Origin: Propionibacteriaceae bacterium P6A17
Lineage (GTDB): Bacteria; Actinomycetota; Actinomycetes; Propionibacteriales; Propionibacteriaceae
NCBI GenBank assembly: GCA_000619965.1
Contig: JHVD01000006.1
Span: 62,001 to 126,000 of the forward strand
DNA length: 64,000 bases
Direction: 5' to 3'
A program made the position numbers and the translations under genes. The notes under the pieces were generated by a model, which saw only the letters and a program-made list of their open reading frames with translations, did not search any database and was not told where the DNA came from. Below are positions 52,939 to 60,136 of this stretch, piece after piece. Position 1 is the stretch's first letter. Every line of letters starts with the position of its first letter.

Positions 52939-53040
52939 GTGGCGCCCATGGCGGAGCGAGCGCCCGGCGTGTCCATCAGCGCCGCGGCGGCAGCGACCAC
53001 TAGCGTTCCCGTCAGGTGCCGAGGAAAGAGGACAACGTGA
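52939..53040 (+). CDS. Candidate 33-residue leader ORF coupled to the MerR gene
   Basis: A frame from GTG 52939 to TGA 53038-53040 encodes 33 residues, starting MAPMAERAPGVSISAAAAAT and ending VPVRCRGKRTT. Its stop overlaps the MerR start codon (GTGA). TAGGAT ends 6 nt before the GTG, the same spacing as in the leaderless genes of this window. It resembles no family I know. It may be a regulatory leader or a chance frame. Confidence 0.35.
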   Translation: MAPMAERAPGVSISAAAAATTSVPVRCRGKRTT

Positions 53041-53564
53041 GCGAGCTGCAGGACGCACTGTTCGACGGTGACTACGCCCCCCTGCCCAGTGACCAGGGAT
53101 TCCGGGGCCCCGTCGCGCACAAGGTGGCCGGCATCACGTATCGGCAGCTCGACTACTGGGCCCGTACCGGACTGGTCGTCCCTTCGATCCGACAGGCCGA
53201 GGGCTCCGGCTCGCAGCGCCTCTACTCCTTCCGCGACATCCTGCTCCTGCGCGTCGTCAAGCGCTTCCTCGACGTGGGCATCTCCCTGCAGCAGATCCGC
53301 GTCGCCATCGACCACCTGCGGGCCCGGGGCGTCGAGGACGTCAGCGAGGTCACCCTCGTGAGCGACGGATTCAGCGTCTTCGAGGTCACGAGCGCCAACG
53401 AATTGTTCGACCTGTCCAAGGGCGGTCAGGGCATGTTCATGATCTCCGTGAGCTCGGTGTGGAAGGAGATCGAGGGCACGCTCCTCACCCTCCCCACCGA
53501 GCGCGCCGGCGAGGAGCATCCTGACGATGAGCTCGCGGCCCGTCGCCGCGCGAAGGCGGTCTGA
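53037..53564 (+). CDS. MerR-family regulator, Rv1830 type
   Basis: A 175-residue MerR-family regulator with the helix-turn-helix AGITYRQLDYWARTGLVVPSIRQAEGSGSQRLYSFRDILLLRVVKRFLDVGISLQQI near the N-terminus, a DUF-like middle (VFEVTSANELFDLSKGGQGMF) and a short basic tail. It is placed and built like Rv1830, a regulator implicated in mycobacterial growth. GTG 53037 with AGAGG 5 nt upstream is preferred over GTG 53016. A 165-bp gap with its own -10 box separates it from the nuclease gene. Confidence 0.9.
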   Translation: MSELQDALFDGDYAPLPSDQGFRGPVAHKVAGITYRQLDYWARTGLVVPSIRQAEGSGSQRLYSFRDILLLRVVKRFLDVGISLQQIRVAIDHLRARGVEDVSEVTLVSDGFSVFEVTSANELFDLSKGGQGMFMISVSSVWKEIEGTLLTLPTERAGEEHPDDELAARRRAKAV

Positions 53565-53587
53565 GCGCTGCGGCCGGGAGATCGTCG

Positions 53588-54712
53588 ATGAAGGAGAAGC
53601 TGGAGAAGCTCCTGCAGTGGCCGCAGGTGGTGCATGCACGGCAGGCATTCACCCGGTTCGGTACCAGGCTCGGCCCTCAGTTCGCGGCCGCGGTCACCTA
53701 CTTCTCGGTGTTGTCGCTGGTCCCCATCCTCATGTTCAGCTTCGCCATGCTCGGCATGACCTTGACGGTGCTTCGCCCCGACCTGCTGGACAACGTGCAG
53801 GCGACGATCCACGCGGTGCTGAGCGGCGCGCCGCAGGATCTGCGGGAGATGATCTCGGGCGTGGTCACCAGCGCGCTGAACGACTGGCGGGGGATCAGCG
53901 TGTTCGCGCTCCTAGCCGGTGGCTACTCGGGCTCCGGCTGGGTCGGCAACCTGAAGCGTGCCGTGCGCATGATGTGGCGGCAGGATCCCGTCGACGAGGA
54001 GCGCAAGGCAAACCCGGTGGTGGAGGTGGTGACCAACATCGTCATCTTCCTCGGGCTGCTCGTGTGCCTGCTGGTGGGTATCCTCGTCACCCAGGCCGGG
54101 TCGAGCGCCTCGTCGCTGATCCTGGGCTGGCTGGACATCGGGCACCTGCCCGGCATCGGGCTGCTCGTGCGGCTGATTTCGATTCTGCTGACGTTCGCCG
54201 CGTCGTGGCTGCTCGTCGCATTCCTGTTCCTCGCGCTGCCGGACCGCGCCGAGCGCGCCTCCCGGCGCACGTGGATCGTCGGCGTGACCATCGGCGCGGT
54301 GCTCATCACGATCCTGCAGCAGCTCGCCGGCACGCTGATCGGCGTGTTCTCGGGCAACGCCGCCGCGAGCCTGTTCGGGCCGATCATCGTGCTGATGTTG
54401 CTCATGAACCTGCTGGCGACGATCATCCTCATGATGGCCGCCTGGATCGGCACCGATGCCAGTGCCCGCACCGAGGCCTCGGCCGAACAGGCTCTCGCCT
54501 CGGAGATGGCGGCCGCGAGGTCGGCCGTCGCGCTCGCCTTCGCCGGCGCCAGCCAAGAACCCACCGAGATGGTGCGCGCCGAGGTCGCCGAGCGCGGAGT
54601 GCGCACAGGGCTCGGCATCGGCTACGCGACGGGCGCGGCGACGGGGGCTGGCGTCGGCGCGTTGCTCGCCGGCCTCGTCGCGCTCGTGGCGCGCCTGCTC
54701 GGACGGCGCTGA
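53588..54712 (+). CDS. YihY/BrkB family inner membrane protein
   Basis: A 374-residue membrane protein of the YihY/virulence factor BrkB family (once misnamed RNase BN). It has an N-terminal FGTRLGPQFAAAVTYFSVLSLVPILMF, a VNDWRG-like conserved core (SALNDWRGISVFALLAGGYSGSGWVGNLKRAVRMMW) and six predicted helices, then an alanine-rich cytoplasmic tail ending in a glycine-rich helix. Transport of an unknown substrate has been suggested for the family. It starts 23 bp after the MerR gene. A strong hairpin follows. Confidence 0.9.
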   Translation: MKEKLEKLLQWPQVVHARQAFTRFGTRLGPQFAAAVTYFSVLSLVPILMFSFAMLGMTLTVLRPDLLDNVQATIHAVLSGAPQDLREMISGVVTSALNDWRGISVFALLAGGYSGSGWVGNLKRAVRMMWRQDPVDEERKANPVVEVVTNIVIFLGLLVCLLVGILVTQAGSSASSLILGWLDIGHLPGIGLLVRLISILLTFAASWLLVAFLFLALPDRAERASRRTWIVGVTIGAVLITILQQLAGTLIGVFSGNAAASLFGPIIVLMLLMNLLATIILMMAAWIGTDASARTEASAEQALASEMAAARSAVALAFAGASQEPTEMVRAEVAERGVRTGLGIGYATGAATGAGVGALLAGLVALVARLLGRR

Positions 54713-54724
54713 CCCCCGCAGACA

Positions 54725-54770
54725 CGAAGTTGGGGGCAGGTGCGGGATCCCGCGCCTGCCCCCAACTTCG
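54725..54770. terminator. Long hairpin between BrkB and pfp genes
   Basis: Outer arms at 54725-54740 and 54755-54770 (CGAAGTTGGGGGCAGG and its exact complement) enclose a second palindrome GCGGGATCCCGC (54742-54753). The 46-bp structure lies between convergent genes and likely ends both transcripts. No T-tract follows. Confidence 0.85.
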
Positions 54771-54782
54771 GTGTGGGTGGGC

Positions 54783-56003
54783 TCAGTGGGCCGCGATCTG
54801 CTCCGGGATCTCCTGGCCGATCGCGTTCAGCATGTCGACGTACCACTGCTGGGTGATGTCGAACGCCTTGCCGCCCTTGATCCGGTCGAACGCGATGGCG
54901 CTCAGCACGTCGCCGTTCTCCTCGTCGTGACCGATCACGCCGGGCTCACCGCGCAGCGCGCAGTCGACGGCCAGATCGGTGCACTCCTTGATGAGGGCCA
55001 GATCGGCCTCGTTGGAGGCGGCGGAACGGGAGTAGTAGCCGGACTTCTGGACCATGACCTTCTCGGCGCCCAACTTCTCGGCAAACTTGGAGCCGAACCA
55101 CGCGCCCGGGTTGACCTTGTCGAGCTTGACGTGCCCGAACGGGTCGCGCGGCACCTCCTCGCCGGCAGCTTCCATCTCCGCGACGATCGCGTCGAGACCC
55201 GCGCCCTCGGACAGGAAGATCGTGACGTTGCCGACCTCGTCCATCACCTTGTTGAGCCGCTCCGATTCCTTGGCGATGTCGATGTGGCCCTCCGGCACGT
55301 ACACGCCGTGGATGTCCCAGGCCTGCTTCGACAGCCCGATTTCCGGGAGCCATTGCTGCTCCTCGATCCACTCGCGATACTTGCGGGCGGTGGCTGCCGT
55401 CAGCCAGCCGCAGTGGCGGCCCATCACCTCGTGGACGATGAGCATACGCGAGCCCGAGTTGTGCTCGGCGACGATGTTCTTCGCAAACCTGGCGCCCATC
55501 TCCGCGGCGGTCCATGCGCCCAGCGACTGGCGGATCGGGATGACGTCGTTGTCGATCGTCTTGGGCAGGCCGACGACGGTGAGCCCGTAGTCGTGCTCGG
55601 CCAGGTAGGCGGCCAGATCCGCGGCGGTGGTGTTGGTGTCGTCACCGCCGATCGTGTGCAGGACGTCCACGCCGTCGGCGACGAGGCGATCCGCGGCCAC
55701 CTTCAGCGGGTTCTCACCTTCCTGCACCAGCCCGCGCTTGACGAGGTCCTTCACGTTGGTCAGCTTGACTCGGGAGTTGCCGACGGGGGACCCGCCGAAC
55801 TTGCGCAGCAGTCCAGCGTTCGCGCGGACCGTCTCGTCGACGACGAGGAAGTCGCCGCGCAGCAGGCCCTGGTAGCCATGCTTGTAGGCGATGATCTCCA
55901 CGTCGGGGGCCACCTCGGTGTACTTCTCGATGAGACCGGCGATGGCGGTGGACAGACACGGAGCGAAGCCGCCTGCGGTGAGGATGGCGACCTTGTTGAC
56001 CAT
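54783..56003 (-). CDS. pfp: Pyrophosphate-dependent 6-phosphofructokinase
   Basis: A 406-residue phosphofructokinase. The motif G119-G120-D121-D122-T123 (GGDDT), with aspartate as the fourth residue, and K148 in PKTIDND are the known marks of enzymes using pyrophosphate rather than ATP, making the step reversible. Size and sequence suit the Propionibacterium PPi-PFK type. Other marks: MGRHCGWLTA and the C-terminal SGYYSRSAASN. The start ATG 56003 has GAAAGGA 8 nt upstream and a TAGGCT box (56039-56044, minus strand). Confidence 0.93.
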   Translation of the reverse strand: MVNKVAILTAGGFAPCLSTAIAGLIEKYTEVAPDVEIIAYKHGYQGLLRGDFLVVDETVRANAGLLRKFGGSPVGNSRVKLTNVKDLVKRGLVQEGENPLKVAADRLVADGVDVLHTIGGDDTNTTAADLAAYLAEHDYGLTVVGLPKTIDNDVIPIRQSLGAWTAAEMGARFAKNIVAEHNSGSRMLIVHEVMGRHCGWLTAATARKYREWIEEQQWLPEIGLSKQAWDIHGVYVPEGHIDIAKESERLNKVMDEVGNVTIFLSEGAGLDAIVAEMEAAGEEVPRDPFGHVKLDKVNPGAWFGSKFAEKLGAEKVMVQKSGYYSRSAASNEADLALIKECTDLAVDCALRGEPGVIGHDEENGDVLSAIAFDRIKGGKAFDITQQWYVDMLNAIGQEIPEQIAAH

Positions 56004-56038
56004 TGGGAGAGTCCTTTCGTTGGCGAACTACGCATCCA

Positions 56039-56044
56039 AGCCTA
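56039..56044 (-). promoter_or_regulatory. -10 box of pfp
   Basis: TAGGCT on the minus strand lies 35 nt before ATG 56003, giving a leader of about 28 nt that contains the GAAAGGA ribosome binding site. This is a leadered gene. Confidence 0.4.
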
Positions 56045-56111
56045 TTGCACGTTGTCCACAGCCGACGGGCGCCGTCGGTCAGTTGACCCTCGCAGGGGCA
56101 AGGATGGGGCC

Positions 56112-56528
56112 GTGCGAAGGGAACGAGGGCTGGCCCCGTCGATCGAGGCGGCAGTGATCCTGCCCGGGCTGGTGGCGCTGGTGGGCCTCATCATCGTGCT
56201 GGGGCGCATCGTGATGGCGCAGCACGATGTCGAAGCCGTGGCCGCGAACGTGGCGAGGGCCGCGTCCATCGCGCGCACCCACGCGGAGGCCAAGAGGCTC
56301 GTCGACGAGCACCTCGCGCCCGCCCGCTCCGACGTACCACACTGCCGCGACTGGCGGGCGGACGTCGACACGTCGCAGCTCGGCAAGCGCGCCGGCAGCG
56401 ACGGCACGGTGGCCGTCGAGTTGCGCTGCACGCTGCAGTGGGCCGACGTCGCGTTGCCCGGCTTCGACGGCACGGTCCAGGTCGTGGCGCAGGGGGTTTC
56501 CCCCATCGACCGTCACCGGGGGCGGTAG
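56112..56528 (+). CDS. TadE-like pilus assembly / secreted protein
   Basis: A 138-residue protein with the TadE/TadG layout: short basic start MRRERG, a membrane helix preceded by APSIEAAVILPGLVALVGLIIVLGRIVMAQ, then VEAVAANVARAASIA. The outer part has two cysteines (HCRDW and ELRCTL) that could form a disulfide. No Tad ATPase or secretion genes are in the window, so it stands alone. GTG 56112 is the likely start; AAGGAT ends 6 nt upstream. Confidence 0.75.
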   Translation: MRRERGLAPSIEAAVILPGLVALVGLIIVLGRIVMAQHDVEAVAANVARAASIARTHAEAKRLVDEHLAPARSDVPHCRDWRADVDTSQLGKRAGSDGTVAVELRCTLQWADVALPGFDGTVQVVAQGVSPIDRHRGR

Positions 56529-56531
56529 GCT
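56526..56531 (+). promoter_or_regulatory. Leaderless-type -10 box of the aldo/keto reductase gene
   Basis: TAGGCT overlaps the TadE-like gene's stop codon and ends 6 nt before ATG 56538. Confidence 0.5.
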
Positions 56532-56537
56532 CCTCAC

Positions 56538-57404
56538 ATGGAGCGTCACATCGGGCAATTCGCGGTCTCGTCGATCGGCTTGGGGGCCATGCCCCTCTCG
56601 TTCACGGAGGGGGTGGAGGACCCTCAGGCGACGATCCACGCCGCCCTCGACGCCGGGATCACCCTCATCGACACGGCAGACATCTACGCCCCGAGCTGGG
56701 ACCAGATGGGCCACAACGAGCGCCTCATCGCGGATGCGCTGCGCACGTACAACGGCGACACGTCGCACGTCGTCGTCGCCACCAAGGGCGGCATCACCCG
56801 CTCCGAGGGGGAGCGCTGGGGGCGCAACGGCACCCTCGAGTACCTGCGCGGACGGGCGCTCGCCGCGCGCGAAGCCCTCGGCGTGGATCAGCTCGACATC
56901 TTCTACCTGCACAGGCCGGACCGCAGCATCGTCTACTCGGAGTCGATCGTCGCGCTGCGCACTCTCAAGTGGGAGGGTCTCATCAAGGAGATCGGCATTT
57001 CCAATGCGAGCGTCGAGGAGATCCAGATCGCGATCGACGTGCTGGGGAAGGGCGAGCTGGCCGCGGTGCAGAACGAATTCTCGCCCTGGTTCCACCACAC
57101 GAGCCGCAGTGAGCTCGAATTGTGCGCCAAGGAGGGTGTGGCGTTCGTCCCGTTCTCACCGCTCGGCGGCACCGGCGGAGGGGCGAAACGTCTCGAGCAG
57201 CGGTTCTCCTCCATCCAGCGGGCCTCCGTCGAGCTGGGCATCAGCGCGCAGCGTGTCACGCTCGCCTGGGAGATGTCGCTGGGCAGCCACGTGATTCCCA
57301 TCCCGGGCGCGTCGCGGCCGGCGTCGATCACGGACTCCGCGCAGGCGATGACCGACGAGATCCCCTTCGACCTACTGCAGGCGATCAACCAGGAGGTGTT
57401 GTGA
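56538..57404 (+). CDS. Aldo/keto reductase
   Basis: A 288-residue NADPH-dependent reductase of the AKR superfamily. The tetrad can be placed as the Asp and Tyr of DTADIYAP, the Lys of VVATKGG and the His of FYLHRPD. The N-terminal SSIGLGAMPLSF and the C-terminal VIPIPGASRPASI (cofactor binding) are typical. The substrate is unknown. It has its own leaderless-type promoter and is followed by yciO at 2 bp. Confidence 0.92.
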   Translation: MERHIGQFAVSSIGLGAMPLSFTEGVEDPQATIHAALDAGITLIDTADIYAPSWDQMGHNERLIADALRTYNGDTSHVVVATKGGITRSEGERWGRNGTLEYLRGRALAAREALGVDQLDIFYLHRPDRSIVYSESIVALRTLKWEGLIKEIGISNASVEEIQIAIDVLGKGELAAVQNEFSPWFHHTSRSELELCAKEGVAFVPFSPLGGTGGGAKRLEQRFSSIQRASVELGISAQRVTLAWEMSLGSHVIPIPGASRPASITDSAQAMTDEIPFDLLQAINQEVL

Positions 57405-57406
57405 CG

Positions 57407-58027
57407 ATGGCCCGCTATTTCGACGTCCACCCCGTCAATCCGCAGCCGCGCTCGATGGGCCAAGTGGGGCAGATCCTGCGCGACGGGGGGCTCATCGCCT
57501 ACCCGACCGACTCGAGCTACGCGCTGGGGGCGATGCCCGGCAATGCCAGCGGCATCGATCGCATCCGCGCCATTCGGCAGCTCGACGACAAGCACAACTT
57601 CACCCTCGTCGTCGACGAGTTCGCGAAGCTCGGACAGTACGTCGAGATGGACAACTGGGTGTTCCGTACTGTGAAGGCTGCGACGCCGGGGCCGTACACG
57701 TTCATCCTCAAGGCAACCCGTGAGGTGCCCAAGATGATGCAGCACCCGAAGAAGCGCACCGTCGGCGTGCGAATCCCTGCGCACACCACCGCGCTGGCGC
57801 TGCTTGCCGAACTGGACTCGCCGATGCTGAGCTCGACGCTGCTCCTGCCAGGCCACGACGTCCCCCCGACGGACGGCTGGGAGATCAAGGGACTGCTCGA
57901 CCACCAGGTGGACGCCGTGGTCGACTCGGGCGACTGCGGACTCGACCCGACGACGGTCGTCGACCTCACCGGCGACGAGCCCGTGATCGCGCGTCTCGGG
58001 GCCGGAGATCCGTCGCCCTTCCAGTGA
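57407..58027 (+). CDS. yciO: YciO-family Sua5/YrdC-domain protein
   Basis: A 206-residue YrdC-domain protein of the YciO branch: MARYFDVHPVNPQPR, GGLIAYPTDSSYALG, IRAIRQLDDKHNFTLVV, TPGPYTFILKATREVPKMM, TVGVRIPAH and TTVVDLTGDEPVIARLGAG. YrdC/Sua5 enzymes make threonylcarbamoyl-AMP for t6A in tRNA; YciO itself is only partly characterised. AGGAGG lies 10 nt before ATG 57407; GTG 57401 (4-nt spacing, overlapping the previous stop) is the alternative. Confidence 0.9.
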   Translation: MARYFDVHPVNPQPRSMGQVGQILRDGGLIAYPTDSSYALGAMPGNASGIDRIRAIRQLDDKHNFTLVVDEFAKLGQYVEMDNWVFRTVKAATPGPYTFILKATREVPKMMQHPKKRTVGVRIPAHTTALALLAELDSPMLSSTLLLPGHDVPPTDGWEIKGLLDHQVDAVVDSGDCGLDPTTVVDLTGDEPVIARLGAGDPSPFQ

Positions 58028-58048
58028 CCCGGGCGACGCCGTCGCGCA

Positions 58049-58585
58049 CTACTGCCGGGTGAACGGGATGGCGCCGGGGTACTGGTACTTCGCACCGGCG
58101 ACGTAGCGCTTCGGCGCCTCGAGCGCCCCCAAGACGGCGAGCACGACGTAGGCCACGCTGACCAGGCCCAGCACGCCGGCGATCCAGCCCGAGAACAGCG
58201 ACGCGCCCATGGTGAGCAGCACGCGGGTGAGGCCCATGTTGAGCTGTTCGCGCAGGTGATCGTCGTAGAGCGGCTGCTTGCCCTTGTCGACGAAGAAGAA
58301 GACGATCGGTGCGATCGGGACGAGGACGCTCAGCCACGCGTTCAGCCTGAGGTTCGTCTCGTACGGCTGGGTTTGGGGGCTGACGGGCATCGGTCGCGGC
58401 GCGATCGGGGAGTGAGCCGGCGGCAGGAAGGGGTTCTGGTGTGGCATCTCGGAGCTGGGCGCTGGACGCGAGCCGAGGAACGGATTCTGTGGGCCGGTCA
58501 CGGGCTGCGGCGACGGCGGCTGCTGGCCAGAGGACCGCGGCGGCACATCGAAGTCGGCGTACGGGTCGTGGGAATGGTTCGTCAT
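58049..58585 (-). CDS. DUF4870 domain membrane protein
   Basis: A 178-residue protein. The first 70 or so residues are disordered and proline-rich, with a repeated NPFL motif (NPFLGS, NPFLPP). A DUF4870 domain follows with about three helices: NLRLNAWLSVLVPIAPIVFFFVDKGKQPLYDDHLREQLNM and a second hydrophobic stretch. Function is unknown. ATG 58585 has GAAGGA only 2 nt upstream, which is tight; GTG 58606, in frame, is an alternative. A TATCAT box lies at 58610-58615 on the minus strand. Confidence 0.85.
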   Translation of the reverse strand: MTNHSHDPYADFDVPPRSSGQQPPSPQPVTGPQNPFLGSRPAPSSEMPHQNPFLPPAHSPIAPRPMPVSPQTQPYETNLRLNAWLSVLVPIAPIVFFFVDKGKQPLYDDHLREQLNMGLTRVLLTMGASLFSGWIAGVLGLVSVAYVVLAVLGALEAPKRYVAGAKYQYPGAIPFTRQ

Positions 58586-58635
58586 GATCCTTCTCTCGCT
58601 CGACACCCAATGATACGCGGCGCCCCAACCCCCGC

Positions 58636-58641
58636 TAGGCT
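58636..58641 (+). promoter_or_regulatory. Leaderless-type -10 box of the DUF1846 gene
   Basis: TAGGCT ends 6 nt before GTG 58648. No ribosome binding site lies between. Confidence 0.5.
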
Positions 58642-58647
58642 GCGAGC

Positions 58648-60135
58648 GTGCAGCTGGGATTCGATCGCGCCAAGTACCTCGCCATGCAGTCGGAGCACAT
58701 CGCCGCCCGACGGGCCCAATTCGGGGGCAAGCTCTACCTCGAGTTCGGCGGCAAGCTCTTCGATGACATGCACGCCTCGCGTGTCCTCCCGGGGTTCACC
58801 CCGGACAACAAGATCGAAATGCTGGAGACGATGGCCGACGACGTCGAGATCGTCGTCGTGGTCAACGCGAAGGACATCGCCCAGAAGAAGCAACGCGCGG
58901 ACCTGGGCATCCCCTACGAGGCCGACGTGCTGCGCCTCATCGACGCCTTCCGCGACCGGGGGCTCTACGTGGGCAGCGTCGTCGTCACGCAGAGCACCGA
59001 CGACAACACCCACGCCCGCGCGTTCCGCAGGAAGCTGGAGCGGCTCGGGCTGCGCGTCTATCGCCACTACCCGATCAAGGGCTACCCGAACGACGTCCGG
59101 CACATCGTCAGCGAGCAGGGGCTCGGCCGCAACGAGTACGTCGAGACCCAGCGCGACCTCGTCGTGATCACCGCCCCGGGGCCGGGCAGCGGGAAGATGG
59201 CCACCTGCCTGTCCCAGCTCTACCACGACCACGCCCGGGGGATCGCCTCTGGCTACGCGAAGTACGAGACCTTCCCGATCTGGAACCTGCCGCTCGAGCA
59301 TCCGGTCAACATCGCCTACGAGGCCGCTACGGCGGACCTCGACGACGTCAACATGATCGACCCGTTCCACCTCGCCGCCTACGGCGAGGGCTGCGTCAAC
59401 TACAACCGGGACGTCGAGGTGTTCCCGGTGCTCAACCAGCTCTTCGAACAACTGTTTGGTGAGTCGCCGTACAAGTCGCCCACCGACATGGGCGTGAACA
59501 TGGCAGGCCATTGCATCAGCGACGACGAGGTGTGCCGCGAGGCCTCGAAGCAGGAGGTGATCCGACGGTGGTACCGCGCCGCCGTCGGGGAGGCGGCCGA
59601 AGGGCTCGAGCCCGAAGCCTCCGAGCGCATCGCGCTGCTCATGGGTCGGCTCGGCATCACCGCGGAGGACCGGAGGGTCGTCGTCGCCGCCAATCAGATG
59701 GCGAAGCGGACGAAGGCGCCCGCGGCCGCCATCGAGCTGCCCGACGGCCGGATCGTCACCGGCAAGACCTCTGCGCTGCTGGGGGCCTCGTCGGCGATGC
59801 TGCTCAACGCGCTGAAGACCTTGGCAGGCCTGCCCGACGAGGTCAACCTGCTCTCGCCGGAATCGATCGAGCCCATCCAGTGGCTGAAGACCCAGGTGCT
59901 CGGGTCGCGCAACCCGCGACTGCACACCGACGAGGTGCTGATCGCGCTCGCGGTGAGCGCGAAGTCGGACCCGGGGGCGGCGACGGCGATGGATCGCCTG
60001 CGCGAGCTGCGCGGCTGCGACGTGCACGAGTCGGTCATCCTTGGCCCGGTCGATGAGAACATCTTCCGCCAGCTTGGCATCCACGTGACGACCGAGCCCG
60101 TGTACCAGACCAAGCAGCTCTACCGGAAGCGCTGA
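58648..60135 (+). CDS. DUF1846 domain protein
   Basis: A 495-residue protein of the DUF1846 family. It begins [22 protein letters not shown] and has [57 protein letters not shown] and [13 protein letters not shown]; the whole length is covered. The family is conserved in many anaerobes and actinobacteria; structures exist but no reaction is known to me. It ends one base before the convergent GH13 gene, and both coding ends leave no room for a terminator. Confidence 0.92.
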   Translation: MQLGFDRAKYLAMQSEHIAARRAQFGGKLYLEFGGKLFDDMHASRVLPGFTPDNKIEMLETMADDVEIVVVVNAKDIAQKKQRADLGIPYEADVLRLIDAFRDRGLYVGSVVVTQSTDDNTHARAFRRKLERLGLRVYRHYPIKGYPNDVRHIVSEQGLGRNEYVETQRDLVVITAPGPGSGKMATCLSQLYHDHARGIASGYAKYETFPIWNLPLEHPVNIAYEAATADLDDVNMIDPFHLAAYGEGCVNYNRDVEVFPVLNQLFEQLFGESPYKSPTDMGVNMAGHCISDDEVCREASKQEVIRRWYRAAVGEAAEGLEPEASERIALLMGRLGITAEDRRVVVAANQMAKRTKAPAAAIELPDGRIVTGKTSALLGASSAMLLNALKTLAGLPDEVNLLSPESIEPIQWLKTQVLGSRNPRLHTDEVLIALAVSAKSDPGAATAMDRLRELRGCDVHESVILGPVDENIFRQLGIHVTTEPVYQTKQLYRKR

Positions 60136-60136
60136 G

